A program made the translations under genes and the position numbers. A stretch of 64,000 nt of DNA from Fibrisoma limi BUZ 3 (lineage in GTDB: Bacteria > Bacteroidota > Bacteroidia > Cytophagales > Spirosomataceae), in NCBI RefSeq assembly GCF_000296815.2, contig NZ_CAIT01000006.1, positions 166,777 to 230,776 of the forward strand, read 5' to 3'. Each line of letters begins with the position of its first letter. Position 1 is the first letter of the stretch. The notes below the pieces were generated by a model, which did no database searches, was not told where the DNA came from, and was given only the letters and a program-made list of their open reading frames with translations. This document shows positions 17,478 to 26,184 of the stretch, piece after piece.

Positions 17478-17545
17478 GAGTTATGAGCGATAAACCATGA
17501 GGAATGTGTAAGCTGTCTGTTTTTTCTACTATACGCTCATAACTC
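17478..17545. repeat. 12-bp inverted repeat between etfA and nuclease genes
   Basis: GAGTTATGAGCG at 17478-17489 is the exact reverse complement of 17534-17545, with a 44-base spacer. No T-run adjoins it. It lies in the only gap between etfA and the nuclease gene. Confidence 0.6.
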
Positions 17546-17557
17546 ACCCGGTATCGC

Positions 17558-18520
17558 TTATAACGCCTGTACCGCCTTCGTCAGCCGCGGCAGTACGTCG
17601 AACACGTCGCCGACGATGCCGTAATCAGCCGATTTGAAGAAGGGGGCCTCAGGGTCTTTGTTGATAACAACAATTACCTTCGAGGAGTTTACGCCCGCCA
17701 GATGTTGTATGGCACCGGAGATACCGCAGGCAATGTACAGGTTCGGGCTGATCTTCAAACCTGTTTGCCCAACGTGTTCTGAGTGAGGCCGCCAATCGAG
17801 GTCGGACACCGGTTTGGAGCAGGCCGTAGCCGCGTGCAGGGCCTTCGCCAGGTCTTCCACAATGCCCCAGTTTTCGGGCCCTTTCAGGCCACGCCCGGCC
17901 GAAACGACCAGGTCTGCCTCGGGTAACAGTACGTCGCCGGTGGCTTTATCCGTGCTTTTCACGGCAATGCCGAAGTCGCCGTCGTTCAGCGCGGGCGAGA
18001 ACGTTTCGACCGAAGCTGTGGCGTCTTTCTCCTCAACGGCAAGCGTGTTTTTCTTGATAGCCAGGATTTTTACGTCGGCCGTCAGGTCTGTGTAGGCAAA
18101 CGCTTTCCCCGTGTAGATGCTGCGTTTTACCCGGAAACCGTTTGATAAATCGGGTAGTTCGACCACATTGGCCGCCAGACCCGCCCGCAGTTTACCGACC
18201 AGTCGGGCTGCCATGGCATCGGCCAGCGAGGATTTGGCCAGCACGATCACCTTGGTACCTTCCTGCTGCGCAGCGGCCGCTACGACTGTTGCGTAGGCCA
18301 TGCCGTTCGGCTCGTTCAATTTGGAGTCAGCGGCATGCAGTACTTTAGTGGCACCAAAGCGACCAGCCGTAGCCAGTTCGCTGTCGTCGGCCTGACCAAT
18401 CACAATGGCCGTAGCCGACGTACCCAACTGTTCGGCCACTTTAGCGCCGTAGTATATAGCCTCCTGTGAGGACTTTCTGAGTTTACCTTCGTCTAATTCT
18501 GCAAAAATGAGGACTGACAT
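17558..18520 (-). CDS. etfA: Electron transfer flavoprotein alpha subunit
   Basis: 320 residues, the usual size. The N-terminal adenine-nucleotide-hydrolase-like half ([20 protein letters not shown]) is followed by the FAD domain, with [32 protein letters not shown] and [20 protein letters not shown]. With EtfB it forms a soluble FAD heterodimer passing electrons from acyl-CoA and other dehydrogenases to the quinone pool. It lies 84 bases downstream of etfB, with an imperfect hairpin between. Confidence 0.96.
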   Translation of the reverse strand: MSVLIFAELDEGKLRKSSQEAIYYGAKVAEQLGTSATAIVIGQADDSELATAGRFGATKVLHAADSKLNEPNGMAYATVVAAAAQQEGTKVIVLAKSSLADAMAARLVGKLRAGLAANVVELPDLSNGFRVKRSIYTGKAFAYTDLTADVKILAIKKNTLAVEEKDATASVETFSPALNDGDFGIAVKSTDKATGDVLLPEADLVVSAGRGLKGPENWGIVEDLAKALHAATACSKPVSDLDWRPHSEHVGQTGLKISPNLYIACGISGAIQHLAGVNSSKVIVVINKDPEAPFFKSADYGIVGDVFDVLPRLTKAVQAL

Positions 18521-18534
18521 AATTCGGTTGTGGT

Positions 18535-18602
18535 TTGTGGTTTGTCGTTAGTGATTCGTAGTTAGTCTGGCATCAGCAACTACGAACCACAAACGGCAAA
18601 CT
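18535..18602. repeat. Imperfect inverted repeat between etfB and etfA
   Basis: Core arms TTCGTAGTT (18555-18563) and AACTACGAA (18578-18586) are perfect. Outer blocks related to GTTTGTGGTT and AACCACAAAC extend the pairing with gaps. No U-tract; possibly an RNA-processing or stabilising structure in the etf transcript. Confidence 0.6.
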
Positions 18603-18604
18603 CG

Positions 18605-19342
18605 TTAAATGACTTTTGCTTCGGTGCGGAGCAATTGAATGAGGGTTTCTGCCTGATCGGCCGGAATCATTTTGACGTTGCCGCGCGGAGCCGGTAGTTC
18701 GTAGCTGGCTACGTTCGTGAGCGTATCCTTGCTGGTTGGCTCAATAACTTTCAGCGGCTTGGTCCGGGCGGTCATGATACCGCGCATGTTCGGAATTTTC
18801 CATTCGGCAATCGGCTCCTGGCAACCCAGCACCAGCGGCAGTCTGGCTTCCAGCGACTCTTTACCACCCTCGATTTCGCGTGTAATCTGCGCGGTGTCGC
18901 CGTTGATATCCAATTGCATTACCGGTGAGATTGACGGCATGCCCAGCAGTTCGCCGACAATGCCGTGTACCTGACCGCCGTTGTAATCGATGGATTCGCG
19001 CCCCATCAGAATCAGGTCGTAGCTGTTCTCTTTCGCAATGGCCGCAATCTGCTCCGCCACGAAGAACGCATCGGTGGGGTCAGCGTTAACCCGAATTGCA
19101 TCGTCGGCACCGATAGCCAGACACTTGCGAATGACCGGCTCGGTATCAGCTTCCCCTACGTTCAGCACCGTTACGGTTCCGCCCAGTTTCTCTTTTAACT
19201 CGATGGCCCGCGCCAGGGCGTAGTCATCGTAGGGGCCGGTGATAAACTGCACCCCTGCCTTGTTAAATTTGGTGTTGTTATCGGTGAAGGTAATTTTGGT
19301 GGTGGTGTCGGGGACACTCGTTACACACACTAAAATTTTCAT
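18605..19342 (-). CDS. etfB: Electron transfer flavoprotein beta subunit
   Basis: 245 residues from MKILVCVTSVPDTTTKITFT (19342), the standard EtfB opening. The longer open frame to 19456 is rejected because its first codons lie inside the 26-bp palindrome at 19389-19456. Landmarks: YDDYALARAIELKEKLGGTV, GADDAIRVNAD, LILMGRESIDYNGGQV and LPLVLGCQEPIAEWKIPNMRGIM, the last being the beta-subunit signature region. Partner of the etfA product. Confidence 0.96.
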   Translation of the reverse strand: MKILVCVTSVPDTTTKITFTDNNTKFNKAGVQFITGPYDDYALARAIELKEKLGGTVTVLNVGEADTEPVIRKCLAIGADDAIRVNADPTDAFFVAEQIAAIAKENSYDLILMGRESIDYNGGQVHGIVGELLGMPSISPVMQLDINGDTAQITREIEGGKESLEARLPLVLGCQEPIAEWKIPNMRGIMTARTKPLKVIEPTSKDTLTNVASYELPAPRGNVKMIPADQAETLIQLLRTEAKVI

Positions 19343-19388
19343 GGTATTGTCGATTTGTGGTTGTTGTAGCGTTGGCCGTGCGTGGTCG

Positions 19389-19456
19389 ATGGTAATCAGG
19401 CGGTGCGAACCGGGTGTACGGAACGTCTGGCCCGGTTCGCACCGCCTGATTACCAT
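19389..19456. repeat. Perfect 26-bp inverted repeat upstream of etfB
   Basis: Arms 19389-19414 and 19431-19456 are exact reverse complements (ATGGTAATCAGGCGGTGCGA begins the left arm), with a 16-base loop. It lies between the divergent etfB and TPR genes, 47 bases upstream of the etfB start. An operator, attenuator or dispersed palindrome are all possible. Confidence 0.85.
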
Positions 19457-19531
19457 AGGCAGTCAACATGGCGCGGCTAAATTACAAACAGTCCTAAAAA
19501 AAGTATGCACGCATACTAATTTTCTGCTTGA

Positions 19532-19861
19532 ATGAATAACGATCGCATCCAACAATTAATTCGATTCGTACAGGAAGAACCCGGAGAGCCGTTCAATGTT
19601 TACGCCCTCGCAATGGAATACATGAACGGTAATCCTGAACAGGCCCGCGTGTATTTTGATCAGCTTCTGACCGAATACCCGGACTACCTGCCGACGTATT
19701 ACCACGCAGCGGCCCTGTATGCTGAAAGGGGAGAACGGGATAAAGCGGCCGGGTTGTACGAAGCGGGCCTGGCCCTCGCAAAAACGCAGGGAAACGACAA
19801 AACCTACCGCGAACTGCAACGGGCCCGGCAGGCGTTTGACGACGATGCTGAAGACTGGTAG
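19532..19861 (+). CDS. Small tetratricopeptide-repeat protein
   Basis: 109 acidic residues forming about two to three TPR-like helix pairs: PFNVYALAMEYMNGNPEQAR, YFDQLLTEYPDYLPTYYHAA and LYAERGERDKAAGLYEAGLA. There is no signal peptide, so it is probably cytoplasmic and acts as a protein-interaction module. It is divergent from etfB. Its stop codon abuts that of the convergent lipoprotein gene, with no base between them. Confidence 0.85.
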   Translation: MNNDRIQQLIRFVQEEPGEPFNVYALAMEYMNGNPEQARVYFDQLLTEYPDYLPTYYHAAALYAERGERDKAAGLYEAGLALAKTQGNDKTYRELQRARQAFDDDAEDW

Positions 19862-20680
19862 CTACCGGCGCTTTTTACGCTGTCGCTCTTCCACGGTCTG
19901 TTGTTTGAAGAGGAGCGGTACGTCGGTGGTTTCCGGAATGGAGTACGTAATGGCCAGGTAGCGGGCATCTTTCTGCTTGGGCAGATAGACAAACCCCCGT
20001 ACCGATTCGCCCGGCTTCACGGTGTTGGCACGCAGGGCCAGTTCGCGCCACCGGTATTCCTCGTAATCGTAGCGTTGCATCCGGTTGGCAAATGTACCGT
20101 GGTCGATGGCGCGTTTGGCGGCAATGGCCTGGTACGCTACGTCGTGGCTGACGCGGGTGCTGACCCACTCGCTCCGGGTGCGGCTCCGGCTGGACGAGGA
20201 TACGTCGCTGGCGATGGCGGCTACCAGCAGGATGGTGTTAATGACTTTGGCCTGTTTCAGGCGCTTTTCCTCCTGCTTGCGCTTCAACCCCATGCGGCTG
20301 GCTTCGTACGAAGGGTCGGCTGCTCCACGGTACAGCGGCTGGTCGGGGGAGGCAGGGTCGGCCAGGGTGTCCTGTTGGGCGTCGAGGGCGTAGAAATGAA
20401 AATCAGCCGGATTGACTTCAATGAGCCGATCAGTATTGTTTTTAACTTCAACGTCGAGCGCTACGTAATCCATTTCTTCCCGCTCGAACGACGCGACTAC
20501 CGTAACGCCATTACGGTCGGCCTTCGTTACCGGCCGACCATCAAGCTGGACGATGTCGCCGGAAGCGGGCTCCAGTTTATACGTTGTCAACATAGTCGGT
20601 GCGCAGCCGCTGAACACAATGCTCAGCAGCAGCATCGATAGAACCGGTTTCAGGAAGTAAAGAGGCCGCATACCAAACAC
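19862..20680 (-). CDS. Uncharacterised lipoprotein
   Basis: 272 residues. A hydrophobic signal sequence ends in the lipobox VFSGC near residue 26, so it is predicted to be lipid-anchored. The middle contains VALDVEVKNNTDRLIEVNPA, like a beta-sandwich of the FxLYD/DUF4352 sort, and a basic helical stretch RMGLKRKQEEKRLKQAK before a short hydrophobic segment. A late motif, NTVKPGESVRGFVYLP, is typical of proteins that describe 'unmatched' surface sandwich domains. No specific function. Confidence 0.8.
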   Translation of the reverse strand: MFGMRPLYFLKPVLSMLLLSIVFSGCAPTMLTTYKLEPASGDIVQLDGRPVTKADRNGVTVVASFEREEMDYVALDVEVKNNTDRLIEVNPADFHFYALDAQQDTLADPASPDQPLYRGAADPSYEASRMGLKRKQEEKRLKQAKVINTILLVAAIASDVSSSSRSRTRSEWVSTRVSHDVAYQAIAAKRAIDHGTFANRMQRYDYEEYRWRELALRANTVKPGESVRGFVYLPKQKDARYLAITYSIPETTDVPLLFKQQTVEERQRKKRR

Positions 20681-20813
20681 AGATTACGTGAATAAACGTT
20701 GGGTTTCTGTATAATTGTAAAGATAAACAGGAAGTTTCAGATTCTGTTTCAATCCTACATCGACGTTCGTTCATAAGGATGAATGGCAACCAATCCCTAA
20801 CCAAACCCCTGCC

Positions 20814-21263
20814 ATGCTGGAACTTATACCCATTCAGCGGACCGCTGCCGAGAATCTCCTGTTTGCCCAGCATCCCGATTGTGAGCCGGGTCTTTCGATG
20901 ACCATTGAGTTCTTCGAAAAAGTGGGGTATGTGCCACCCTGGATCGGTTATTTTGTCCGGCTTGGGGATGAACTGGTCGGCAGTGCGGCTTTCAAGGGAA
21001 AACCGAACGGAGGGGAGGTCGAGATTGCCTACGGGGTGTTTCCGCGCTACCAGAATAAGGGGATCGGTGGGGAACTATGCCGGTCGCTGGTCCGGCTGGC
21101 TCAGGAGACTGATCCGGCCATCATCGTAACAGCCCGAACCCTGCCGGAAATGAACTATTCGTCCCGTCTGTTACAGCGAAACGGCTTTGTCTGCCTCGGA
21201 ACGGTCTGGGACGAAGACGATGGCGGGGTGTGGGAGTGGCAGTACGCAGGGGCCAATAAATAA
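20814..21263 (+). CDS. GNAT-family N-acetyltransferase
   Basis: 149 residues with the GNAT order: substrate-binding beta strands (YFVRLGDELVGSAAFKG), the VEIAYGVFPRYQNKGIGGEL core with the acetyl-CoA pyrophosphate loop (Q/RxxGxG as QNKGIGG), and the C-terminal NYSSRLLQRNGFVCLGTVWD element. It probably acetylates an amine of a small molecule or protein N-terminus; acceptor unknown. The small acidic gene at 21324 follows 60 bases later. Confidence 0.92.
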   Translation: MLELIPIQRTAAENLLFAQHPDCEPGLSMTIEFFEKVGYVPPWIGYFVRLGDELVGSAAFKGKPNGGEVEIAYGVFPRYQNKGIGGELCRSLVRLAQETDPAIIVTARTLPEMNYSSRLLQRNGFVCLGTVWDEDDGGVWEWQYAGANK

Positions 21264-21323
21264 GCTCGCTGGGATAAAAACGACCCCAACAGCGTTTACA
21301 GACTACTACCAATCGTTCTGCCC

Positions 21324-21644
21324 ATGACAATCGAACTTTATGCAGCTTCCGCCCAGGAGGCTTCCGAACCTGTTGACTCGCCCGTTTCGAACCTGCCGGG
21401 TAAACTGCCCGACGAAGAACCAGCGCTCAATACAGATGATCTGCTCGGTACGTTCGATGCGCGTGAGGAAGCGCTCGTTTTCTTAAAGAATCTGCTGGCG
21501 GCTGAGCAGCAGGTGATTCTCGACAGCCGGATTACGCCCTTCAGCCAGTACACACACATTGAATCGCTGACGGTTACGGTCCGGGACGCGGAGGCCGCGA
21601 TCCAGCGCCGGCAGTATTACCTGGTTACCGACGAAGGGTATTGA
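21324..21644 (+). CDS. Small acidic protein of unknown function
   Basis: 106 residues, no recognised family. The N-terminal 45 residues are rich in Pro/Glu/Asp/Ser and probably disordered. The C-terminal part (TFDAREEALVFLKNLLAAEQ, then HIESLTVTVRDAEAAIQRRQ) looks folded with alternating helix and strand. It lies downstream of the GNAT gene and converges on the Crp/Fnr gene. Confidence 0.6.
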   Translation: MTIELYAASAQEASEPVDSPVSNLPGKLPDEEPALNTDDLLGTFDAREEALVFLKNLLAAEQQVILDSRITPFSQYTHIESLTVTVRDAEAAIQRRQYYLVTDEGY

Positions 21645-21652
21645 TCATTCCT

Positions 21653-22249
21653 TTATCGCTGCTGCGCCACCTGCGCCCGAATGCGGCTCAGCGACGGCCC
21701 TTTTATGCCCAGGTAGGAGGCAATGTGACCCAACGATACCCGGTTCAGCAGATCCGGCTGATTCGTCATCAAATCGACGTAGCGCTCCTCGGCCGACTGC
21801 ATCAGCAGGCTTTCGGAGCGGGTCTGGTTAGCCAGAAAATACTGCTCGGCCAGCAGCCGCCCGAATCGTTCCCAGCCGTGTGATTGTGGATAGAACTGCT
21901 TCAGGGCGTCGTGATCAATGACCAGGAGTTCGGCATCTTCCAGGGCTTCGATCAGGTACGGACAGGTTGTCTGGGTCAGCAAACTTTTCAGGGACGTCAG
22001 AAACGTATGTTCGGCGATGAAATACAGGTTGTGTTCCTGTTCGGTGGCCGGATGGACGTAATACACCCGAAAGATTCCTTTCAGGACAAAACCCACCTGG
22101 CGGCAAACCGAGTTACTAAAGGTGAACAACTCGTGGCGGGCCATGTTTCTGACCTGCCATAGGTCGCGGGTCATTCGAATATCGGCCTCAGAAAGCTGAG
22201 CAAACTGCTGTAAATGGTGCTGCAGGGCAGTGTATTGCGTTGATGTCAT
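21653..22249 (-). CDS. Crp/Fnr-family transcriptional regulator
   Basis: 198 residues. The N-terminal cyclic-nucleotide-binding-like beta roll (FTFSNSVCRQVGFVLKGIFR, TFLTSLKSLLTQT) is followed by a long dimer helix and a short HTH (VSLGHIASYLGIKGPSLSRI). The usual cNMP phosphate cassette is not conserved, as in many Bacteroidota paralogues that sense other signals. It is divergent from osmC, with 153 bases between, which makes osmC a plausible target. Confidence 0.92.
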   Translation of the reverse strand: MTSTQYTALQHHLQQFAQLSEADIRMTRDLWQVRNMARHELFTFSNSVCRQVGFVLKGIFRVYYVHPATEQEHNLYFIAEHTFLTSLKSLLTQTTCPYLIEALEDAELLVIDHDALKQFYPQSHGWERFGRLLAEQYFLANQTRSESLLMQSAEERYVDLMTNQPDLLNRVSLGHIASYLGIKGPSLSRIRAQVAQQR

Positions 22250-22352
22250 GATCGTGTTTGATGTACTCGTTTGGGCCGACCTGACTGATGAGTAGCTGAA
22301 GCGCGTACGTTCGTTTTTAACATAGGTGAAAAATTAAAATCAACCACCAGTC

Positions 22353-22360
22353 TACCTTTG
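22353..22360 (+). promoter_or_regulatory. Candidate -7 element upstream of osmC
   Basis: TACCTTTG matches the Bacteroidota -7 consensus TAnnTTTG and lies 43 bases upstream of the osmC start. No convincing -33 TTTG was found at the expected spacing. Confidence 0.4.
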
Positions 22361-22402
22361 TTCAGTCAAAAGTAAATCGCAAACAAATTTGAATCATACC
22401 TT

Positions 22403-22819
22403 ATGAAAATTACGCGCAATGCATCAGCCCATTGGGCCGGAACAGGTAAAGAGGGCAAAGGCCATCTGACGACCGGCAGCACAGTTCTGAATGAAACCCA
22501 ATACTCGTTCAACACGCGCTTTGCCGATGGCGTCGGTACAAATCCCGAAGAACTGGTAGCAGCCGCTCACGCCGGTTGCTTTGCCATGAAGCTGGCGTTC
22601 AACATTCAGGGGGCCGGTTTTGCCGCCGATTCGCTGGACGTTCGCTGCGACATCACGCTGGAAGACAGTGGTATCACCAGCTCAAAACTGACGCTCAAAG
22701 CCAGCGTACCGGGCCTGGACCAGGCAAAATTCGATGAGCTGGTAGAGGATGCTGAGAAAAACTGCCCCATATCCAAACTGCTGAACACCAGTATCAGCGT
22801 TGATGCTACACTGGCCTAA
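22403..22819 (+). CDS. osmC: OsmC-type peroxiredoxin
   Basis: 138 residues with the two active cysteines of OsmC/Ohr thiol peroxidases, C59 in AAAHAGCFAM and C121 in EKNCPISK, and the substrate Arg/Glu region FADGVGTNPEELVAAAH. The opening MKITRNASAHWAGTGKEGKG fits the OsmC rather than Ohr subgroup. It reduces organic hydroperoxides, probably with lipoyl or thiol donors. A strong terminator follows at 22842-22894. Confidence 0.94.
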   Translation: MKITRNASAHWAGTGKEGKGHLTTGSTVLNETQYSFNTRFADGVGTNPEELVAAAHAGCFAMKLAFNIQGAGFAADSLDVRCDITLEDSGITSSKLTLKASVPGLDQAKFDELVEDAEKNCPISKLLNTSISVDATLA

Positions 22820-22841
22820 ATAAGAGCATTATCTACGAAGA

Positions 22842-22894
22842 GAACGAATGATGCAGGTAGTGGACACCACCTCCACTACCTGCATCATTCGTTC
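22842..22894 (+). terminator. Strong intrinsic terminator after osmC
   Basis: Perfect 23-bp stem (arms 22842-22864 and 22872-22894), 7-base loop, followed by ACTTTTTTGTTT on the plus strand. Confidence 0.93.
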
Positions 22895-22925
22895 ACTTTT
22901 TTGTTTGAGGGTAGTGTAACGTCGC

Positions 22926-22990
22926 GGTGTCGGGTGGGTTCGTGTGGTGTCAGGTTCCGAACCTGACACCACACGAACCCACCCGACACC
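22926..22990. repeat. Perfect 32-bp palindrome with GGTGTCAGG core
   Basis: Arms 22926-22957 and 22959-22990 are exact reverse complements with a single-base centre. The inner part GTGTGGTGTCAGG matches the cores of the inverted repeats at 37318-37348 and 53829-53903, so it belongs to a small family of intergenic palindromes in this window. Confidence 0.9.
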
Positions 22991-23137
22991 AACCGCTTTT
23001 TAGGCACCGGTTTGGCCGCTTACTGACCTGCCCTTACTTTTGTCCAATTCTTGTTCAGAGCGTTTGCGGGGTATGTAGCATTCGGAACGTAGTGAGTTAC
23101 CCGCCAGTTTGCCCCGCCCATTAACGAAACCAGCGTA

Positions 23138-24061
23138 TTGCAACGATTTGTCTTTTTACTCCTTCTTCTTTCTCTTTCCAGAAGCCCTGACGCGGGTTGT
23201 GGTTCCATCGACGGCCGATTCGCCGGGATACCAACCGCCGGTGAACGAACGGTTTTGCCGGGCCTGGGGACGGACCGGTCAGGTGAACGGCAAGTCCGGA
23301 AGCAACCAAAACCCAAGAAACGGTCGGGTGCTGCATCCCGCAGGAACGTACCGGCCAAAAAAACAGCAAAAACCGGTCGCCGACCCCTTAGCGGTGCAGT
23401 ATTCTATCTGGCGTCGGGGCACGGCGGACCGGACCCCGGGGCCATTGGGCGCTACGGTCGGTTTCTCCTGCCCGAAGACGAATACGCCTACGACGTAACC
23501 ATCCGACTGTCCGAATTGCTGAAGCAGCAGGGAGCGACTGTCTACATGATGGTGAGAGACCCCAACGACGGTATCCGGAACGAGGCCGTACTGAAGCTGG
23601 ATAAGGACGAACGGGCTTACCCGAATCAACCGATTCCGTTGAACCAGACCGCCCGGCTCCGGCAGACCACAACCGCCGTGAACCGGCTTTACGCCCGGCA
23701 TAAAGGAGCGTACCAGCGCCTGATCACCATCCATGTTGATAGCCGGAGTAGAGGGGAGAACATCGACGTGTTTTTTTACCACCACAGCAGCAGTGCCGTT
23801 GGTCGGCGACTGGCTACTCATATCCACCGGCGGTTTCAGACCAATTACCGGCGCTACCAGCCGAATCGACCGTATTCAGGTACGGTTTCGACCCGTAATA
23901 CGCTTTACGTGGTCAAAAACAGCCATCCGCCCACTGTGTTCATCGAGTTGGGAAACATTCAGAATCGCCAGGATCAACGACGCTTTGTGATTGCCAGCAA
24001 CCGGCAGGCGCTGGCCAACTGGATGGCGCAGGGAATTCTGGACGACTTCCGGTCACGATGA
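23138..24061 (+). CDS. N-acetylmuramoyl-L-alanine amidase (Amidase_3)
   Basis: 307 residues. A TTG start at 23138 gives a signal sequence (QRFVFLLLLLSLS), then a basic Pro/Lys/Arg linker of about 60 residues. The zinc amidase fold has the zinc His in ASGHGGPDPGAIG, zinc Glu in EDEYAYDVTIRL, the second His in LITIHVDSRS, and the catalytic Glu in VFIELGNIQN. It cleaves the amide between MurNAc and the stem peptide in the periplasm during cell separation or wall turnover. Start codon uncertain because no ATG fits; the gene overlaps the convergent transporter gene by 9 bases. Confidence 0.86.
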   Translation: MQRFVFLLLLLSLSRSPDAGCGSIDGRFAGIPTAGERTVLPGLGTDRSGERQVRKQPKPKKRSGAASRRNVPAKKTAKTGRRPLSGAVFYLASGHGGPDPGAIGRYGRFLLPEDEYAYDVTIRLSELLKQQGATVYMMVRDPNDGIRNEAVLKLDKDERAYPNQPIPLNQTARLRQTTTAVNRLYARHKGAYQRLITIHVDSRSRGENIDVFFYHHSSSAVGRRLATHIHRRFQTNYRRYQPNRPYSGTVSTRNTLYVVKNSHPPTVFIELGNIQNRQDQRRFVIASNRQALANWMAQGILDDFRSR

Positions 24062-25237
24062 GAAGGCCAGCCATACGTTTCGCAGACCGAGGAATGCGGT
24101 GACACCGACAACCACCAGAAAGGCAATGTTCTGCCACAGGGAGTTTCGGTAGCGCTCGGGCAATAACTGCTTATTGTTGACGGCCTGGAGCAGAAATATC
24201 GTTACGACCGGCAGCAGGATACCGTTGGCCGCCTGAGCCGCCACAATCACCGGAACCGGCCGGACGCCCAACAGCCCGAACGTCAGCCCGATCCCCATAA
24301 CAATTAACCAGACCAGTCGGTATGGCCGCGACGTCGGTGACCAGCCCAGCAAGCTCTGGGCCGTTACGGCAGCCGCCAGCGGAGCGGTGAGGGCGGAGGT
24401 GAACCCGGCCGCAAAGAGGCCAAAGGCAAACAGGGCTCCGGCCCAGCTTCCCAGTCGGGCCGAAAGGGTCTGCGCGACGTTCTGAAATGAAAAATCGCCC
24501 CTGATCAGCGTACCTGCTACGAGAATGGTCATGGAGATCAATCCGCCGATCAGCACGGCGAGCCCAATGCCCCACCGCATCTCGCTCAAGGATTGGTTGC
24601 GACCGATGCCGGAGCCCAGAAAGAGATTGTAAGGAACGATCGTGGTGCCGATAAGCCCGATGATCAGCACCATCGAGTCGGGCGGTAGCGAGGGACTGAC
24701 CAGGGCTTTCCCAAAAGCGCCTGCCGATTGCCCGCTGTTGAGCGCTACATAGGTGAACGCTACGCCCATGACGAAGACCACCAGACCGAGAAAATTGGCA
24801 ATCAACCGGGTTGACCCCTGCCACAGCAACACCATACACACCGCCCCGACGATAGCCGTCAGGATTGATACGGGGGCACCAGTCAGCAGGGCCAGCCCCG
24901 ACACCGCCCCCAGAATATTGCCGGCCTCATAGGCAGCACAGCCCAGGGCCACGGCACCGAACAGCAGCCCCGAAATCCAGCGTGCTTTTTCGCCGTACGA
25001 TCGGGCAATGACGTCGCCCAGGCTAAGACCCGACGCCAGCGTAATACGGGCGGCTGCTTCCTGCAACAGCATGGTGCCCAGGGTGGAGAACGTCAACGCC
25101 CAGAGCAACTGGAGACCGAAGCGGGAGCCGGCCATGGCGCAGGTCGTAACGGTACCCGGACCAATAAAGGCCGCTGAAATAACGGACCAGAACAGAACGC
25201 TGCTAATGCCGGAGCGGAGCGAAAGACTTTTGGGCAT
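24053..25237 (-). CDS. Nramp-family divalent metal transporter, non-canonical metal site
   Basis: About 394 residues from MPKSLSLRSGISSVLFWSVI (25237); the frame extends 29 codons further upstream. Ten to eleven membrane segments fit the LeuT-fold Nramp family. In canonical Mn/Fe transporters TM1 reads DPGN and TM6 reads MPHN. Here they are GPGT (residues 26-29, FIGPGTVTT) and VPYN (GTTIVPYNLFLG), so the metal-liganding Asp, Asn and Met are replaced. That suggests a divergent Nramp clade with different substrate or coupling. Confidence 0.88.
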   Translation of the reverse strand: MPKSLSLRSGISSVLFWSVISAAFIGPGTVTTCAMAGSRFGLQLLWALTFSTLGTMLLQEAAARITLASGLSLGDVIARSYGEKARWISGLLFGAVALGCAAYEAGNILGAVSGLALLTGAPVSILTAIVGAVCMVLLWQGSTRLIANFLGLVVFVMGVAFTYVALNSGQSAGAFGKALVSPSLPPDSMVLIIGLIGTTIVPYNLFLGSGIGRNQSLSEMRWGIGLAVLIGGLISMTILVAGTLIRGDFSFQNVAQTLSARLGSWAGALFAFGLFAAGFTSALTAPLAAAVTAQSLLGWSPTSRPYRLVWLIVMGIGLTFGLLGVRPVPVIVAAQAANGILLPVVTIFLLQAVNNKQLLPERYRNSLWQNIAFLVVVGVTAFLGLRNVWLAFSS

Positions 25238-25422
25238 GTACGTAAGGACGATGGGTAGTCTGTGGCCGCAAGCTACTGAATGGACAGATACCATGAAACG
25301 GAATAGCCAGGGACCGTTGCCCAATTTTTCAGGGGGAATTCGTGATTGAAAGCCGGTCCCATTGTACTAAACGTAGTGAACAGCAGGTAGACAGCATGTT
25401 GTCAAGCAGGAAAGAGCTAACT

Positions 25423-26073
25423 ATGGTGCTGGAGTCGGTTCGTCGACAAACCACACAGCCGGGCGAAGAGGAGTTACTTCTTGAGACGAATGTGGGGAAT
25501 ATCCTGGCGCGCTACCACGAAGCCGATGGAGCCGAGGCCGCAGTCGTGTGGGTAGGTGGTGCAGGCGGAGGACTCGACGGACCGGCCGCGGGTATGTACC
25601 CCAGACTCGCCCGGCAACTGGTGGCGAACCAGATTGTATCGCTCCGGTTGCATTATCGCTTTCCGAACGACCTGGAGAATTGCATAGTGGATACCATGAT
25701 GGGCGTACACTATTTGGTCCACGAACGGGGGCATCAGCGGATGGCGCTGGTGGGGCATTCCTTTGGCGGTGCGGTTGTGATCAGGGCCGGGACGCTGGCG
25801 GAGTACGTAGTGGCCGTAGCCGCACTGAGCAGCCAGACCTATGGTGCCGGACTCGCCGGGGAGTTGAGCCCAAAAGCCCTGTTGCTGCAACACGGTACGG
25901 CCGACGAAATTCTGTCGGATCGGTGCTCGCAACAGATTTATGCCTGGGCAAAGGAGCCGAAAGAGATCCGATTATATCCGGGTTGCCGGCATGGGCTGGA
26001 CGAGTGCCGGCAGCAGGTCGATGCCGATCTGTCGCACTGGCTGATTGATCGTTTAGGCGCTTCGGAAGGGTAG
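25423..26073 (+). CDS. Alpha/beta hydrolase (dienelactone-hydrolase-like)
   Basis: 216 residues from MVLESVRRQTTQPGEEELLL (25423); the frame is open to 25342. The nucleophile elbow is VGHSFGGA, with the catalytic acid likely in LLLQHGTADEILSD and histidine in CRHGLDEC. The N-terminal strand region AAVVWVGGAGGGLDGPA replaces the usual HG oxyanion motif with a glycine-rich loop. Small size and no lid suggest a DLH-like or BAAT-like esterase. Substrate unknown. Confidence 0.82.
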   Translation: MVLESVRRQTTQPGEEELLLETNVGNILARYHEADGAEAAVVWVGGAGGGLDGPAAGMYPRLARQLVANQIVSLRLHYRFPNDLENCIVDTMMGVHYLVHERGHQRMALVGHSFGGAVVIRAGTLAEYVVAVAALSSQTYGAGLAGELSPKALLLQHGTADEILSDRCSQQIYAWAKEPKEIRLYPGCRHGLDECRQQVDADLSHWLIDRLGASEG

Positions 26074-26184
26074 CCTGAGGCTCAGGCTGCTTAATTGGGG
26101 TAAAACAGGCCCCTTAATTATTCATAAGTTTACCGGACTGCCGGTACGAGTAAAGACACGACGAATAGTAAACAACGCAACGTA

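Noticed and set aside
19278..19469. Open frames running through the 26-bp palindrome upstream of etfB
   Set aside because: The extra residues come from the palindrome; the standard EtfB start is at 19342.
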